Shown: positions 27,810-39,474 of the stretch, in pieces | Position numbering within the stretch: the stretch's first letter is position 1 | Layout: the number at the start of each line of letters is the position of its first letter | Assembly (NCBI GenBank): GCA_016169945.1 | Contig: JADLSH010000333.1 | Location: 558,001-622,000, forward strand | Length of the DNA stretch: 64,000 nucleotides | Source of the DNA: Trachythela sp. YZ-2020 | Lineage: Eukaryota > Cnidaria > Anthozoa > Malacalcyonacea > Clavulariidae | Reading direction: 5' to 3' | The notes under the pieces: generated by a model | Seen by the model: the letters and a program-made list of their open reading frames with translations, nothing else | The model's database searches: none | Told to the model about the DNA's origin: nothing | Made by a program: the position numbers and the translations under genes

Positions 27810-30800
27810 ATGTCTAAACGAAAGGCCGCTAACATTTCCAGTATCGGAAAAAAAGGAAGAAAAAGAGAAATGGTCACGAGATATCTTAACCGTCGACCTT
27901 ACGCAGGACGATGATAGTGAAAATAGTCAAATTAACGAGTACGAAATCTTTATTCCAACAATTAAAAGAGAAAAAAGCGAAGAAAATGATGCAGAATTTT
28001 CCAGTGATCCCGAATCAGTCGATAGCGGCGAAGAAAATTCTCCTCATTCAAATGAAGACGATTTGCCAAAAAAATATTCCAGATCTGTTTAAAGAAGGAC
28101 ACTCCTGCCGACCGAATGGCAGTAACCAAACCTACAAGCATTTCTACCACATCAACCTTTGTTGTCGATCAAAATCTTGCAAATATAAAGCATCCGTTTG
28201 ATGTAGAAGCAGATGAAACACTTGGTGCTTACGAGAAAAAAGAGCAAACTAGATTTTATGAAGTAACAGTTAATGACGAAGGGGAACTTTTTATCAGTTC
28301 AGAAGTTTCGGTGAACAAAAACAACAAAGGCATCGTCGTTGGAGGCACCTGCAACGTACGCGATGGTCGAAATTGGGTTCGGAAGATTGTAGACAAAGAG
28401 CACTTGTACGCTGTAGTTAGAAAAAGAGCAGTGCACAAGAAAACGATGGAAATCCATCAGACAGCATTTACAAGATATGTTATCTTCATTATGCCAATAG
28501 CAGAATATGATGAAGTATATAGTCGTCTAAAGAGTTTGATGTCGTATACTTTGAAATGTCCGACGATTATCATGCATTACTATTTTAACACCGGGAATGC
28601 CGTCCCCATAGTAGCAACAACGCATGGTAATGCAACTCGTCCGCACGCCAGATCCTTTATTTCTAGAGAGCACTCTCTTAAGCAAGAAGTAAAAGAAACA
28701 CTTCATACAGATGGTCGTGCGCCAAGGATTAATCAAGACGAAAAATCGAAAGATATCGATTTGCTTGACCCTCCACTACAGTCAACCACAATTCGGGACA
28801 GCAAGCAGCTGTATAATTATCTACCGGCATTTGTATGGAGAAGCGAAAACCAAAACCAGTATCGATCAAATTCAGGAAGTTATTCTTAAACTCCTTGAAC
28901 AGGGATCCTCTGCTGACGAAATTAACCCTGAGTCCTTGACAGATATAGAACGTTTCTCCACCACATCAGCAAATCTCAGGTTCTCTACACCTTTGGCTTG
29001 TGACACAACATTTAACATTGTAAACTATCTCATGACACAAACGACTTACAAGCAGATGTCAGTAATTGGCAGAGAGAGTTTAAAGAATCCTTGGTTTCCG
29101 GGTCCATTTCTTGTCCATCGAAATCAATCTGCGCAGGATTTCTCGTATTTTTGGCAAGCAGTAAAAAGAGGGAATCCATCCCTTTCCAATATTCTTGTTC
29201 TTGGTACAGATGAAGACGAAGCACTTTCGGGCGGGATTTTGCAGGAAACAAGTGGAACGACCATTCATCACTTGGGCAAAGAGCATGTCCAAGCCAATGT
29301 AGATAAGAAGTTGCAGTCCCTAAATTTCCCTTCAATACAAAGAAAAATTATTTTGAGTGATATTTTCGGGGGTACCACGTGCAAAGAAGAAGATTCTCTC
29401 TACGGAAGCGAAAGTACCCAAATTTATAACCGTAAGCTGTTGCAACTGAAGTCAAAATGGCTACAAATAGAAAAAGAACACACGAGTAATCGTCCTGCAA
29501 GTAAGTTCGTAGATTATTTTGAAGCTCATAAGGAGAAGCAAATAAGGGACAAAATGATTAAAGAAGTTCGAAAGCAAGCTTCTATTGATGGGGTGTATGG
29601 TCAAAATCCAATTGAGTGGCAAAATTTCTTATCCAAAGATGAAATATCCGCCAGCGTTCGTTCGAAGGTCGTAGTCGTAGCGACGCCACACTTTCAGAGT
29701 GCCTAGACGCCTTGAAAACACGCAGTCTCCGTTTGTATAGCAATGTCGTCAAAGCTTTATACGATGATGGTCCGTACGTCATATCACCAGCCTATCATAT
29801 GTTTCGTAAAACATATGCAGATTGGAAAAGCATGTCACCAAACGAAAGAAAGTCGCACATCTCGACATTCATGGCTTATATTCCGACCGACGATGTACTT
29901 CTGCGCTCCGAAGTTCGACTTTGGACAATCGCGATGAAGAAGAAAACGAAACACCCGATCAAGTCCCACCCAAGTCAACGGATAGAGAAGATGGTCTTGA
30001 GGTGTCACAACAAATCTCGAATTCTCCACCACCAAATCACTCTGATCCGTTCAAGCCGGTGGTTAAAAGCCAAATCGTTCTCGACAAACCACGACGCAAG
30101 CTCTCAGTATCGCTTCAAGAAGCTTCGGTTCTTAAAGATGTTTTGCCTCCTCATCTCTTGGAAGATGCTTTTCATAAAGCCGAAGAACTGATAAACGAAC
30201 CCAATTCCATCACTAAAGCGGCTTCAGATGATGATCGTTTACGCACAGTTAAAAGTCGCTATGGATCCGTACCGTTGATTGTTAAGCCCTATCCGAAGGA
30301 CAGAGATCTTTTTCAGTGTACTTGCAAGATCTATAAAGCATTGGGAATGTGCTGTGACGCCATTGCCGTCGCTGATGAAGTCGGAGTTCTCTGCAACTAC
30401 CTTTGTGAACTAAGAAAAAAACTTGGAAAACGAAAGAAAAGTGGAAAAGGAGCCGTCAACATTACAGCAGCTGTTCAATCTGACCTTAGCTCTTCATTAA
30501 AAGGACACAAACAGAACGAGGCCCAAAAACTTTCTCGTAGAAAATCCAAATCCTTTCAAGAGTCGATTGCAGAAGATATAATTCAGAGAAGACCAACTAC
30601 AAGTGATGGCTCCATTCCCATTGGATCGGTAAACCATTCCAATATCCAACAGTCATTATCCATGAGTACGCCGGCCGGCTCGACTCGTTATCCCCCATTC
30701 TTGTCGACGGCATCCGTATTCCAGCCAACAAACCAATACGTCGTCACTGGTGCACAATCCTCTCTTGCTCCACAGATGACTCCGTGTGAGCCAACCCCTA

Positions 30801-31339
30801 CTTCGGCTGTACAGTATCGTAACAGAGATTGTGTTACATTTCAACAGCCTTCTGCGTCATCTGCCACCTGCGGTCAGATTGAAAGCCAGCCTTGCATCGG
30901 CATTCCGCAACCACAATGTCGTCAATTAAACGGTTTTGATATACAGCAGCAAAGCAATGCAAGCAATCGTTTTGCTTCCTGGAATTCCAGCATGTCCCCA
31001 TACCGGTACGAATTGGTTCTTTTGCCAAAGTCTGTCACAAAATGCTATGGCTGTTATCAAGAGTTCACGCGAGGATATCGAATACCACCTAATAACCTGG
31101 TTGTTAGGCATATGGACAAAAGAATAACTGGACGTGACCAAAGCGGACAGTTGTTATTTAGTCCAGACTTTAAAGCCACGTATTATCATCCTGTTAAAGA
31201 GCATATTATGCTAAAGAATCCTGTATTTGATGGTTGTGTTTTCGTCACTCCCGTTCTGTCTCAGATGCTTTCACCTGACCATCTTCATGTTGTTAACCAT
31301 GTACTAAATCTTGATGTTAATTTTCTTCAGGATAGCTAA
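27810..31339 (+). pseudogene. MULE-like transposase with SWIM-type site and C-terminal CYGC domain, several frameshifts
   Basis: Reading in order: an acidic N-terminus; a zinc-like block (FKEGHSCR...CCRSKSCKYKA, about 28,090-28,200); a domain to about 28,820; the DDE core with ACDTTFNIVNYL (first aspartate, about 29,005) and LGTDEDEALSG (second, about 29,205); a helical region to about 29,870; a SWIM-type zinc site (CTCKIYKALGMCCD, about 30,320, final histidine replaced by D); a low-complexity linker; and a C-terminal block KCYGCYQEFTRGYR...YYHPVKEH. Shifts occur near 28,100, 28,820, 29,690 and 29,880. MULE transposases cut and paste with 9-10-bp target duplications, as seen around nearby elements. 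A related copy lies at 53,999-56,192. Confidence 0.75.
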
Positions 31340-31399
31340 GTGCTCAAGTTATTTGGGCATACTAATACTGTTTTTCTCAGTGTTCGAAAAAGTCAGTTG

Positions 31400-32455
31400 G
31401 CTATTGATATACAACTGGCAGAGTTGACTATTCGCTCAGAGAGGCTGAGTTGTCTAATTGTTTTAGTATAAACCACATAGAGAAAACTACAATTTTTTAC
31501 TTGATTTTTATGTAAAATAAACGAAATTAGCGTTTAAATGGCTTCCTTTGGCGACATTTCGCTTCGGCCTTGGTGACAACTGCTCAGTGTTGCGAACTCC
31601 CGAGAATGCCTTGAAAAATACTACTCGTGAGTTTAAACAAAAATAAAAACAGGTCGTAAAACAATCGTAAGGTGAGATACAAGCAAAGTTTGGCTAATTT
31701 AACGAAAGAAACAAGGTTTAAAAATTCCAAAATTTCAAACTATAAACAAAATGGCTTTCCGAATTGTTACTAAAGTTTACGTTAAAAAGCCGAATAACAA
31801 CGCAAAAGAACCCTGATGTCGTTAAAATCTATAAAATATCTGGAAAAATAAGGAAGCAACCATTTCCATCATCTAGTGTACATAGACAAAAGTTTAGATT
31901 GAAATTTTATAGAGAAACTCGATCAAAGAGGTCTATTCTAAAACTATACACCCGAATGACAGACGAGTATAACAGACAAGTACAGACGACTACAGACGAG
32001 TGACAGACGACTACAGACGAGTAACAGACGAGTAACAGATGACTACAGACGAGTAACATACGACTACAGACGAGTAACAGACGACTACAGACGAGTAACA
32101 GAGTAGCCAAACTTTGCTTGTAACGACCTCTTACTATTATGACTGTTTTAAGACCTGTTTTTAACATTTTTAAAACTCACAAGTAGTAATTTTCTAGGCA
32201 TTCTTGGGAGTTCGCAACACTGAGTAGTTGTCAACAAGGCCGAAGCGAAATGTCGCCGAAGAAAGCCATATAAACGCTCATTTCTTTAAAACGTTATTAT
32301 TTTACATAAAAATCAAGTTAAAAAATCAGTTTTCTTTAGGTGGTTTGTACTAAAACAATTAGACAACTCAGCCTCGTTGTCTCTGAGCGAATAGTCAGCT
32401 TCGCCTCGTTGACTATTCCCTCATAGACAAACTCGGCTTCATTGTCTAATTGTTA
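31400..32455. mobile_element. Foldback-type element with ~300-bp inverted arms and central minisatellite
   Basis: Left (31,405-31,715) and right (32,105-32,455) arms share ACTATTCGCTCAGAGA, GGCTGAGTTGTCTAATTG, a GGCGACATTTCGCTTCGGCC block and a GCCAAACTTTGCTTG block. The centre (31,960-32,105) is a tandem of ACAGACGAGTAACAGACGACT-type units. It starts just after the MULE stop. Target duplication not identified. Confidence 0.65.
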
Positions 32456-35400
32456 AGAGGAGATTTTTTAGTAAATCGAGAAACTCGCGCTCAAAAATAC
32501 CGTGATCCTTTGCGCGAAAATGAAGGAATTTGCTGCGTTTTGCACAATGGCGGGTGTAATGTTGAGTTCGATGAGTTGGCGTCTAAATTTTTGGGCGAAA
32601 ACTGCTCATATTTAAAAAGAAATACTTCTGATGAAGTCTTCATAACACTATTAGTATGTCCGAAGTTTGTACAAGGTTTCCACAGTGATTAACGAATGAA
32701 ACAGGTTCTTTCAATCCGTGAAGGAGTGATGTTCTACAACAGAAGACTCGCAGGTATGACAACTTTTCCTACTCTGTTTTTACATTATACTATCTTATTT
32801 CATATCAAATTTCTTTTAAAAATACAGTATTTGACTAGAATATGTAGCTCTGTTAAACTAGTCACGTCTCTGTAACTTGATCTATCAGCGTTCATTTACC
32901 TTTCGAAAGTATTTTGTTTTGGTTTCTTATCATTGTCTTATGGATTCCATGATTGTTTTATTCATTTTCACATAATATTTTGTAATAAACCTTAGTTATT
33001 TTCTTATATTTACTGAACTATGGTACTCTCAGTACTGTCTAATGAAAATTGACACTTCCTACAAGTGTGATTGAATTAATATTTTCAATATTCTATAATT
33101 GTAATTTCAATGACATTTGGCTCATTGGTTACTGACTTCTACTTAACTAAAAGTCTATAAAAATCCAAATTTCTAGTAAGATATGTGTCCTCCAGTTGTA
33201 AGCTCAAAAATTCATTAAGTTAAGGTACTCAAGTTTAAAACTACAGATTTTGAAGGAAATCCAAAGGGAGGTCCTCTTGGATATTTTTGTATTTTTGACT
33301 TCAGGTCTTCTAATTTGTTACCATTTAACAAGAAATGATATATCTTGTCATTTTTGCTCTAAAATAGCAAAATTTATTGTTACCATTCGAAATAGATGCA
33401 TATTAGCTTACAACGATCCTAATAGTGGCACTAAAATTGGAAATATAACTGGAAAAAATATTAGCTGAGAAATATTGATATTCTTGTCATGTAATATAGA
33501 TTGATAATTGCAAAAGGAGCCTAAATGGGTTGTGTTGGGTATTCTAATCTGCTAAATATTCTATATAACTATCACGCGCAGGCTAAACTTCTTGTTAATG
33601 TAAGATTTAGATATAATACTTCAAAATGAGTTTGCTTTGAAAAAAATCGAAGGGGTGGTCCTCGGAGGAATTTGCCAATTTTCATTGGCATTCCTTATTT
33701 CTTTGCATGACAATCTATTAAGGTGGCTCAATGCTGTTTGTTAATCTAGTGCTAGGAAATGTGTATTTGGACTGAAAATCTGTGAATAAGCATTTTTTAT
33801 TATGTCAAAAAGTTATCCAACAGTTATCATAGTGTTAGTGCATGTTCGAAATTGAATAGAAGGTTGCTATGGCAACAACAATAAGGAGTTGACTATTAAT
33901 TGATATTTTTACAAAATACCACGATGTCTACAAAACAGTAACACTGTACATGGAAAATTATATAATAATCACCCATCAATTTGCAATGTGACCCTGTTTG
34001 TTATTATACTACTATTCCGAATAGCAATCTGAGATCATATTAACACAAGAAATTCATGCTTAGCTGTAAAATTGTTTTCATAGCACCACAGTATGCAGCA
34101 TACCTATAGGCCTACTGTATACCCACTTTAAAAATTAGACTACTCTGAGATATACACATGCATGCCACGAGTCTATTCCTGAAAGTCTTTCAGTAATCAT
34201 TATAGATGAACTTGCTTTTCTTCATTAGGACAATTAAATCAGCTTACCCCCCACCCCCACACACAGTCCAGATTATATTTTGCAGTGCAAATTCACCAAT
34301 GTGATTCCTGACAGAATTGATTTAAATTGTTTTCCGGTGTGAACCTGCAAGTTGTCTTGCATATTTATCATACTATTATTCTCTTTAGGTGTTTGAAATT
34401 TCATCCTACAAAGCAGAAGTGATGTGTGAAGAGCTTTATCTATCAACAGTGGTACCACAACTAAGCTGCTACAAATTACTCTTTGTTTATATAAAAAATC
34501 AGATTGGTAGCCTTTAAGAGATTATCTTAGTTTATTGAAAAAGACAATTTCTGTAATAATACTATTTGTTATAATAAATATCAGTTGTCAATTACAGTTG
34601 TTGAGGGTTAGGTGCAATATGGAATCTCATTTGACCATAAAGATTAACTATTACTAAATGAGGAAATATTGATGCATGTTTAGCCAGTGCTTGATTTTAT
34701 TAATGAAAAATATCACTTGTGTAAATTGAAATAAACATACAAATATTTGTAAGCATTGTTTAGTTTGTTGGCATTCTATGAAAAGTAGCATCAGAACTCA
34801 GCAAGATGGGAGGCATGGGAGTACACACTGTATAAATACTTTATATCATTTCCAGGTGAAATTTTCAAAGCCTACTTTGCTTAGTCAAAATAACAGGATA
34901 TTTAATAGGAAAATCTAGAGTTCATGGTGCTATGGTGATAGTACTTAAAGACAGTTTAGAACTAATCTCTAAGCAGTGTGCTGCAGATTACCCTGGGTGC
35001 CAGTTGTTTTCAGGTTTTTTAACTGCAGATCGAACTTCGTCAAAAGTCAAAACTAAGTAAAATTTTACAAAGTATTAAACGTTAAACACTAAGGAGTTAA
35101 ACGAAATTTCCCACATTTCTATTCACTACTTTCATGATATGCAACGAAAACCAAATTTCCATACATTGGCAGCCCTTTTAGAGCCATATCATTACCCACA
35201 TATTTCAATGTTTCATGTTTGCCCACAACGAACAGCACTAGAAAAACGCAATTACGCATGAATGCGTGATCGCCATTCTTTTGGAACTAACCGATTAAAA
35301 ACAACACAGAATATATCCAGTGTCCCTATATTGTAATACTCTTTCTTGTTGACATCCTCAAATTGTATTTACATCAATATTTGCAGTCTTTTACAACTAT

Positions 35401-35840
35401 AAATTCGAAGGCAAACACTCATCCCACACATCTTGTGATTTCCACATTGATTTCCATAGCAACCGGACAATTACGTAATGTAAAAACAAAAGCCTGGTTA
35501 CTAAGTTTTGAGCGTTTTTGACAAAAAATATGCGAGTTTCTAAAAAATCTCCTCTTAAATAGACAGGAAAATATTTATTACTATGTCAAACGCTAAACAT
35601 GTGCATCCTGCAAATTTTGTCAGGATAACACGTCGTGAACGTTTGTTTATAGTGCGAAATGTGCATTTACTTATGATTCACTAGAGTAAAGCGGTGGTCA
35701 AAGCCCTGATTTCTCAACTCTCTGCACGTTCTGGTCAAATGAGAGCAACAGTTGCGTGAGAGTATAACTATATAAGTCTAATTAATTAAGACGAATTATC
35801 CGTCAGACAGAAGCCCATCTTGACGAATGGTCCATTTAAA
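32456..35840. other. Long AT-rich stretch without gene
   Basis: About 3.4 kb of low-GC sequence. The longest frames are 60-80 codons and look random. No repeats with clear boundaries were seen by eye. Confidence 0.55.
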
Positions 35841-35846
35841 GCTTAC

Positions 35847-36087
35847 CTTCTTGGGACACTCTTGTGCTCTCGGCGTCTGGTACAAGAAATCCCGCACTCA
35901 TGTTGAGGCAATCTTCACAACGCCAGTCAAGATCTTGCCCACATCTGACAGCAGCCCGGTAGTCTTTTTGCGAGATACCAGTGTTGCATGTTCGATGCTG
36001 CCACCTTTCACAGTTATCGCACTGAATCCCTTCTTGTCGTGCTCTGACGAGTTCTTTGCAGCGAATGCAAGCATCTTCGGCAGACAT
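35847..36087 (-). CDS. PHD-finger first exon
   Basis: 79 codons from the ATG, carrying a C4HC3 PHD finger: CIRCKEL...CDNCERWQHRTC...WRCEDC, in which the tryptophan two residues before the last cysteine pair is typical. The exon ends at AAG followed by GTAAGC, a strong donor (35841-35846), so the frame beyond is intronic. PHD fingers bind histone H3 tails. In animal genomes I associate such stand-alone PHD exons with multi-copy MULE-type genes, but the MULE pseudogene at 27.8 kb lies on the other strand. The partner exons are not identified. Confidence 0.7.
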
Positions 36088-37690
36088 TATGAACAGAAGG
36101 TTTCAAAAAAGACTTAAATGATCGTAACTAGTAAGTGTTGAACGCAGTTGTATATCAGCAGCCAGTTGGAAGCGAATGTCTACGCGAAAGGTATTTCGTC
36201 CGTTTTATACCCTTCTGTAAAACTGATGACTCATGTGCATATTTTTAAAAACATAAAGGCGACATTACTACTTATCTACATGTGAACAGATTAATGACCC
36301 CTAATGACACTGTGCAACAGATTCCATGCATTCTTTTGTGAATCATTTCATATTGTTAAAAAGTGATCATAGGAATTACCGGGCACATAGACAAATACTT
36401 TTGGAAAATCACAGCTATTGTTGAAATTGTTACGTTCACTGTTACTATTAGTTTCGTTTGTTATAAAATTTTAGTTGTAAATATAATGATTAATGCATGG
36501 GAATGAATGTCTTTGTATTGATAGCCGTTTAGCAGTAAGCTTTTGTATTCTCGTATATTCGTAAGATGTTTTCGTGATATAGAAACTGTTCCTTTTTATT
36601 TATAATAGTATAGATGAAAAAATTACTCAATTCTGATTGGCTGAGAGCAGTGTCAAATCTTAGGCTTAGTCCAAAGAGAAATGTCTTCATGTGAGATTAC
36701 GCATAGTGTATGGGTTGAGATGCGTTATACGACTTATACATATAGACTTAATTAATATTTTACATTTCGGCTGGCAATGTAAGCCAGTGTCTATTGCTAC
36801 CTAAACCATGATCAACACGTTTTTGCGTCGATCATATGCTTATTTTTAACTTATTAATTACTACATTTTACATGTGAAGAGACTAATGATCCCTATGATG
36901 CTGTCCAACAAATTCCATGCATTTTAAAATCTGTATATTGTTAAAAGTGATCACAGGGATTACCTGGACTATTGTTGAAATTGTTAAGTTCACTATTAAA
37001 GTATTACGTATATTATTGGCAGATGTTTTCGTGATAAATAAACTGTTATTTTTTATTTACAAATATCAAACCTAAGAGAAATGTTTTTATGTGAGAGCTA
37101 ATTGCAACATAGCCTAGTTACGCATTAGTGTTGACTGAAGTGAATGCGTCGAGATGTGTTATGCTTGTGCACTTCAAAAATTATATTGACCGGTCTTTTT
37201 CCACTGAAAATAATTCCCAGTTTGAAAATATGCTTAGAGAAATGCCTGGTTTTCACAAGACAGCATGCCATAAGACAGCATGCAATTTTTTAAGCGTAGT
37301 ACCTTTCTGTGTGTTAAAACATAAGTTTCAATATTTAGGTGCTGTATACAAGATTCCGCTTTGTCGTGAATGTGGAAAGTAATCAACACATAATAAATCA
37401 GAATAATTTTTGCAAGTCTTAGGTCTGTTGAAGACTATAGATGTGAAGGCGGAACTAGTCAAAGTTCGTGAATAAAACAGTGATTTTCCATTAAAAATTA
37501 AACAGTAAAAATGTTCCAAGTAGCGACTTTCTTTTTCTCCACATTTCGCATCTAAAATGTGTTATATCGCAACAACTACTTTATGGACCACATCCTTGCA
37601 AATCTGTTATGTTTTGTATAGCAGCAACGTCTGGTGTGCATATGGCCGGTACATAATACTATAGGTTTTCTAATTTATTTTTTGTATTTT
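36088..37690. repeat. Diverged direct duplication
   Basis: A block at about 36,260-36,700 recurs at about 36,850-37,120 in the same order. It shares ACATGTGAA..GA.TAATGA, ATTCCATGCATT, GTGATCA.AGG.ATTACC, TATTGTTGAAATTGTTA, ATGTTTTCGTGATA and a GAGAAATGT block. No gene seen. Confidence 0.6.
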
Positions 37691-37704
37691 AAACAATTTT
37701 TAAT

Positions 37705-37822
37705 TTGTGGGCGAAACGACTTTGAGTTGTGGGCGAAACGTCTTTGGTATGTGGGCGAAACGTCTTTGGTATGTGGGCGAAACGACTGTGGCGAAACGAC
37801 TTGTGGGCGAAACGACCTGATA
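37705..37822. repeat. Minisatellite GTGGGCGAAACGACTTTG
   Basis: Six imperfect copies of GTGGGCGAAACG(A/T)CT, with spacing of about 22-27 bp. Confidence 0.8.
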
Positions 37823-38198
37823 CCATATTGGAGCCTTCGCTCGGGCTAAGAAAATTGCCAAAGATGAAGCAACTAAAGTTGCTCTAAATAAATCAAACGG
37901 GCTCAAGAGCATGTATGACAGATGTGAACAGCTGGATAGCGAAATCACTGCAGCAAAACTGAAGGTACAGTGACATAGTGACAAGTTGACAACAACAGAC
38001 TTTTGATGACAAATGCGATTATAGAATGTCAGAATGAGTTCTTTCTGAACATAAGTAGGAACAAGAACAACTAACCCTTTATCATATTTAAGAAGTGGTT
38101 TGGAAGAACAAGGCAGTTTTATAAATCACATATTTTGAGGAAATAAATTTTTACAAGTCGTTAGCATTACTTTATAAGACATATAATGAACACTAGAT
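37823..38198. other. No gene seen
   Basis: A short lysine-rich plus-strand run (37,845-37,970, AKDEATKVALNKSNGLKS) could be a scrap of a coiled-coil exon. Nothing firmer. Confidence 0.3.
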
Positions 38199-38201
38199 TA
38201 A

Positions 38202-38593
38202 GGGGCTGTTTATATGGAAGCCGGGCTGGCCCTCTTAGGGAGACAGCCCAGTAAGCGGGATGAATTTCTCTTGTGGAATATTTCATCTTGCTTGCCGGGA
38301 CAATTTTGTTGTTTTGACATTGTTTTGACAGTTGTTAAAAATAGCTTGCGGCGGCATCTTTGAACTTTCATCCCAGCAAACGGCCAGCCCGCTTGTCCAT
38401 ATAAATGCACGTTAATTTTTACTATAAAATTAACTACACAGCGAGATCTCGCTTACCGGGCCAGCCCGCTTGCGAGTGTTTATATAGAGAAATTTTCATC
38501 CCGGCAAGAGAGATCTCGCCTCTTTCAAGCAAGGTCATGCTTACCGAGCTGTCTCGCTAAGCAAGCCAGCCCGGCTTCCACATAAACAGCCCC
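38202..38593. mobile_element. PIF/Harbinger-type MITE (392 bp)
   Basis: The ends are GGGGCTGTTTATATGGAAGCC and its near complement, flanked by TAA on both sides (38199-38201, 38594-38596). GGG-CTGTTT ends with a three-base TWA duplication are typical of Tourist-like PIF/Harbinger MITEs. Confidence 0.8.
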
Positions 38594-38596
38594 TAA

Positions 38597-39474
38597 GCTT
38601 GCTATATAGATTAAGTTTGTAGATTAAATTTCGCCGTGGCAAACTCTTCCTGTCGGGCCTGCTTGTTGCTTTCTTTACATGACTCGGGCTTGCTGACAAG
38701 AGATTGCAAGAAATTGCTACATATTGTATGTAGGAAATTGCATGGGTTGGGATCCTTGACCTCCCTTAAGCATGATCCTTGACCTCCCACCAGTGTCCTT
38801 CAGACTGTAGTTTTTTTAATCTGTTCAGAAATTTTGAGGGGGCTGTAACGGTCATTAGATTTCATGTCCAACTTATCGTACATAATCTGTGAAAATCACC
38901 CCACAATACATTAAATGGCATTTCAGTTGACAACTGAAAATCCTGGGAAGCATGCATCTGGATACCATAGAAATGCACCTATGTACTTTACTTTTCAAGT
39001 CCAGTCTAATAAACCTTATTCATAAATGACAGCTCAATTATTACTCTTTTATATGCATATAAATTAGCCCTCCTAGCCTTGTTTGATGGCATAATCCAAT
39101 TGAATTTCCTGCTTGATATCGAGGCTAGGGGTCCAATTAACATGCACATAAAAGAATACACTGTAATAAATTTGTTGCTAATTTTGTGTCTATGCTACTG
39201 GGCTAATATCCAATAACCCAATACGAGTGCCCTTAGAGAATAAACTTTGCAAATTACTTTTATTGATTTTGTGATACAATGACAGTTTATGTCACGTTCT
39301 GCTGATGATTTCTATTTTCCAATTTAAAAAACCATTAACCGTGATACTTTCACTTACATGTAATTTAATTTTCTCATGAAAAGCTGTGCTATATGATAAG
39401 CCGCAATGGGAAATCACAGGAAAGCCAAAAACACTCACAATTGAATGTAATTTTATTAATTTTATTAGCGAGGA
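38597..39474. other. No gene; splice-acceptor-like end
   Basis: AT-rich. It ends in TTTTATTAG at 39,461-39,469, which could be the acceptor for the next coding region. Confidence 0.35.

Noticed and set aside
33250..33468. 72-codon frame in the 32.5-35.8 kb desert
   Set aside because: AT-driven composition, no motif, no splice signals and no neighbour supporting it.
37705..37822. Short regular repeats resembling a CRISPR array
   Set aside because: Spacing and units are imperfect and the context is eukaryotic; it is a minisatellite.
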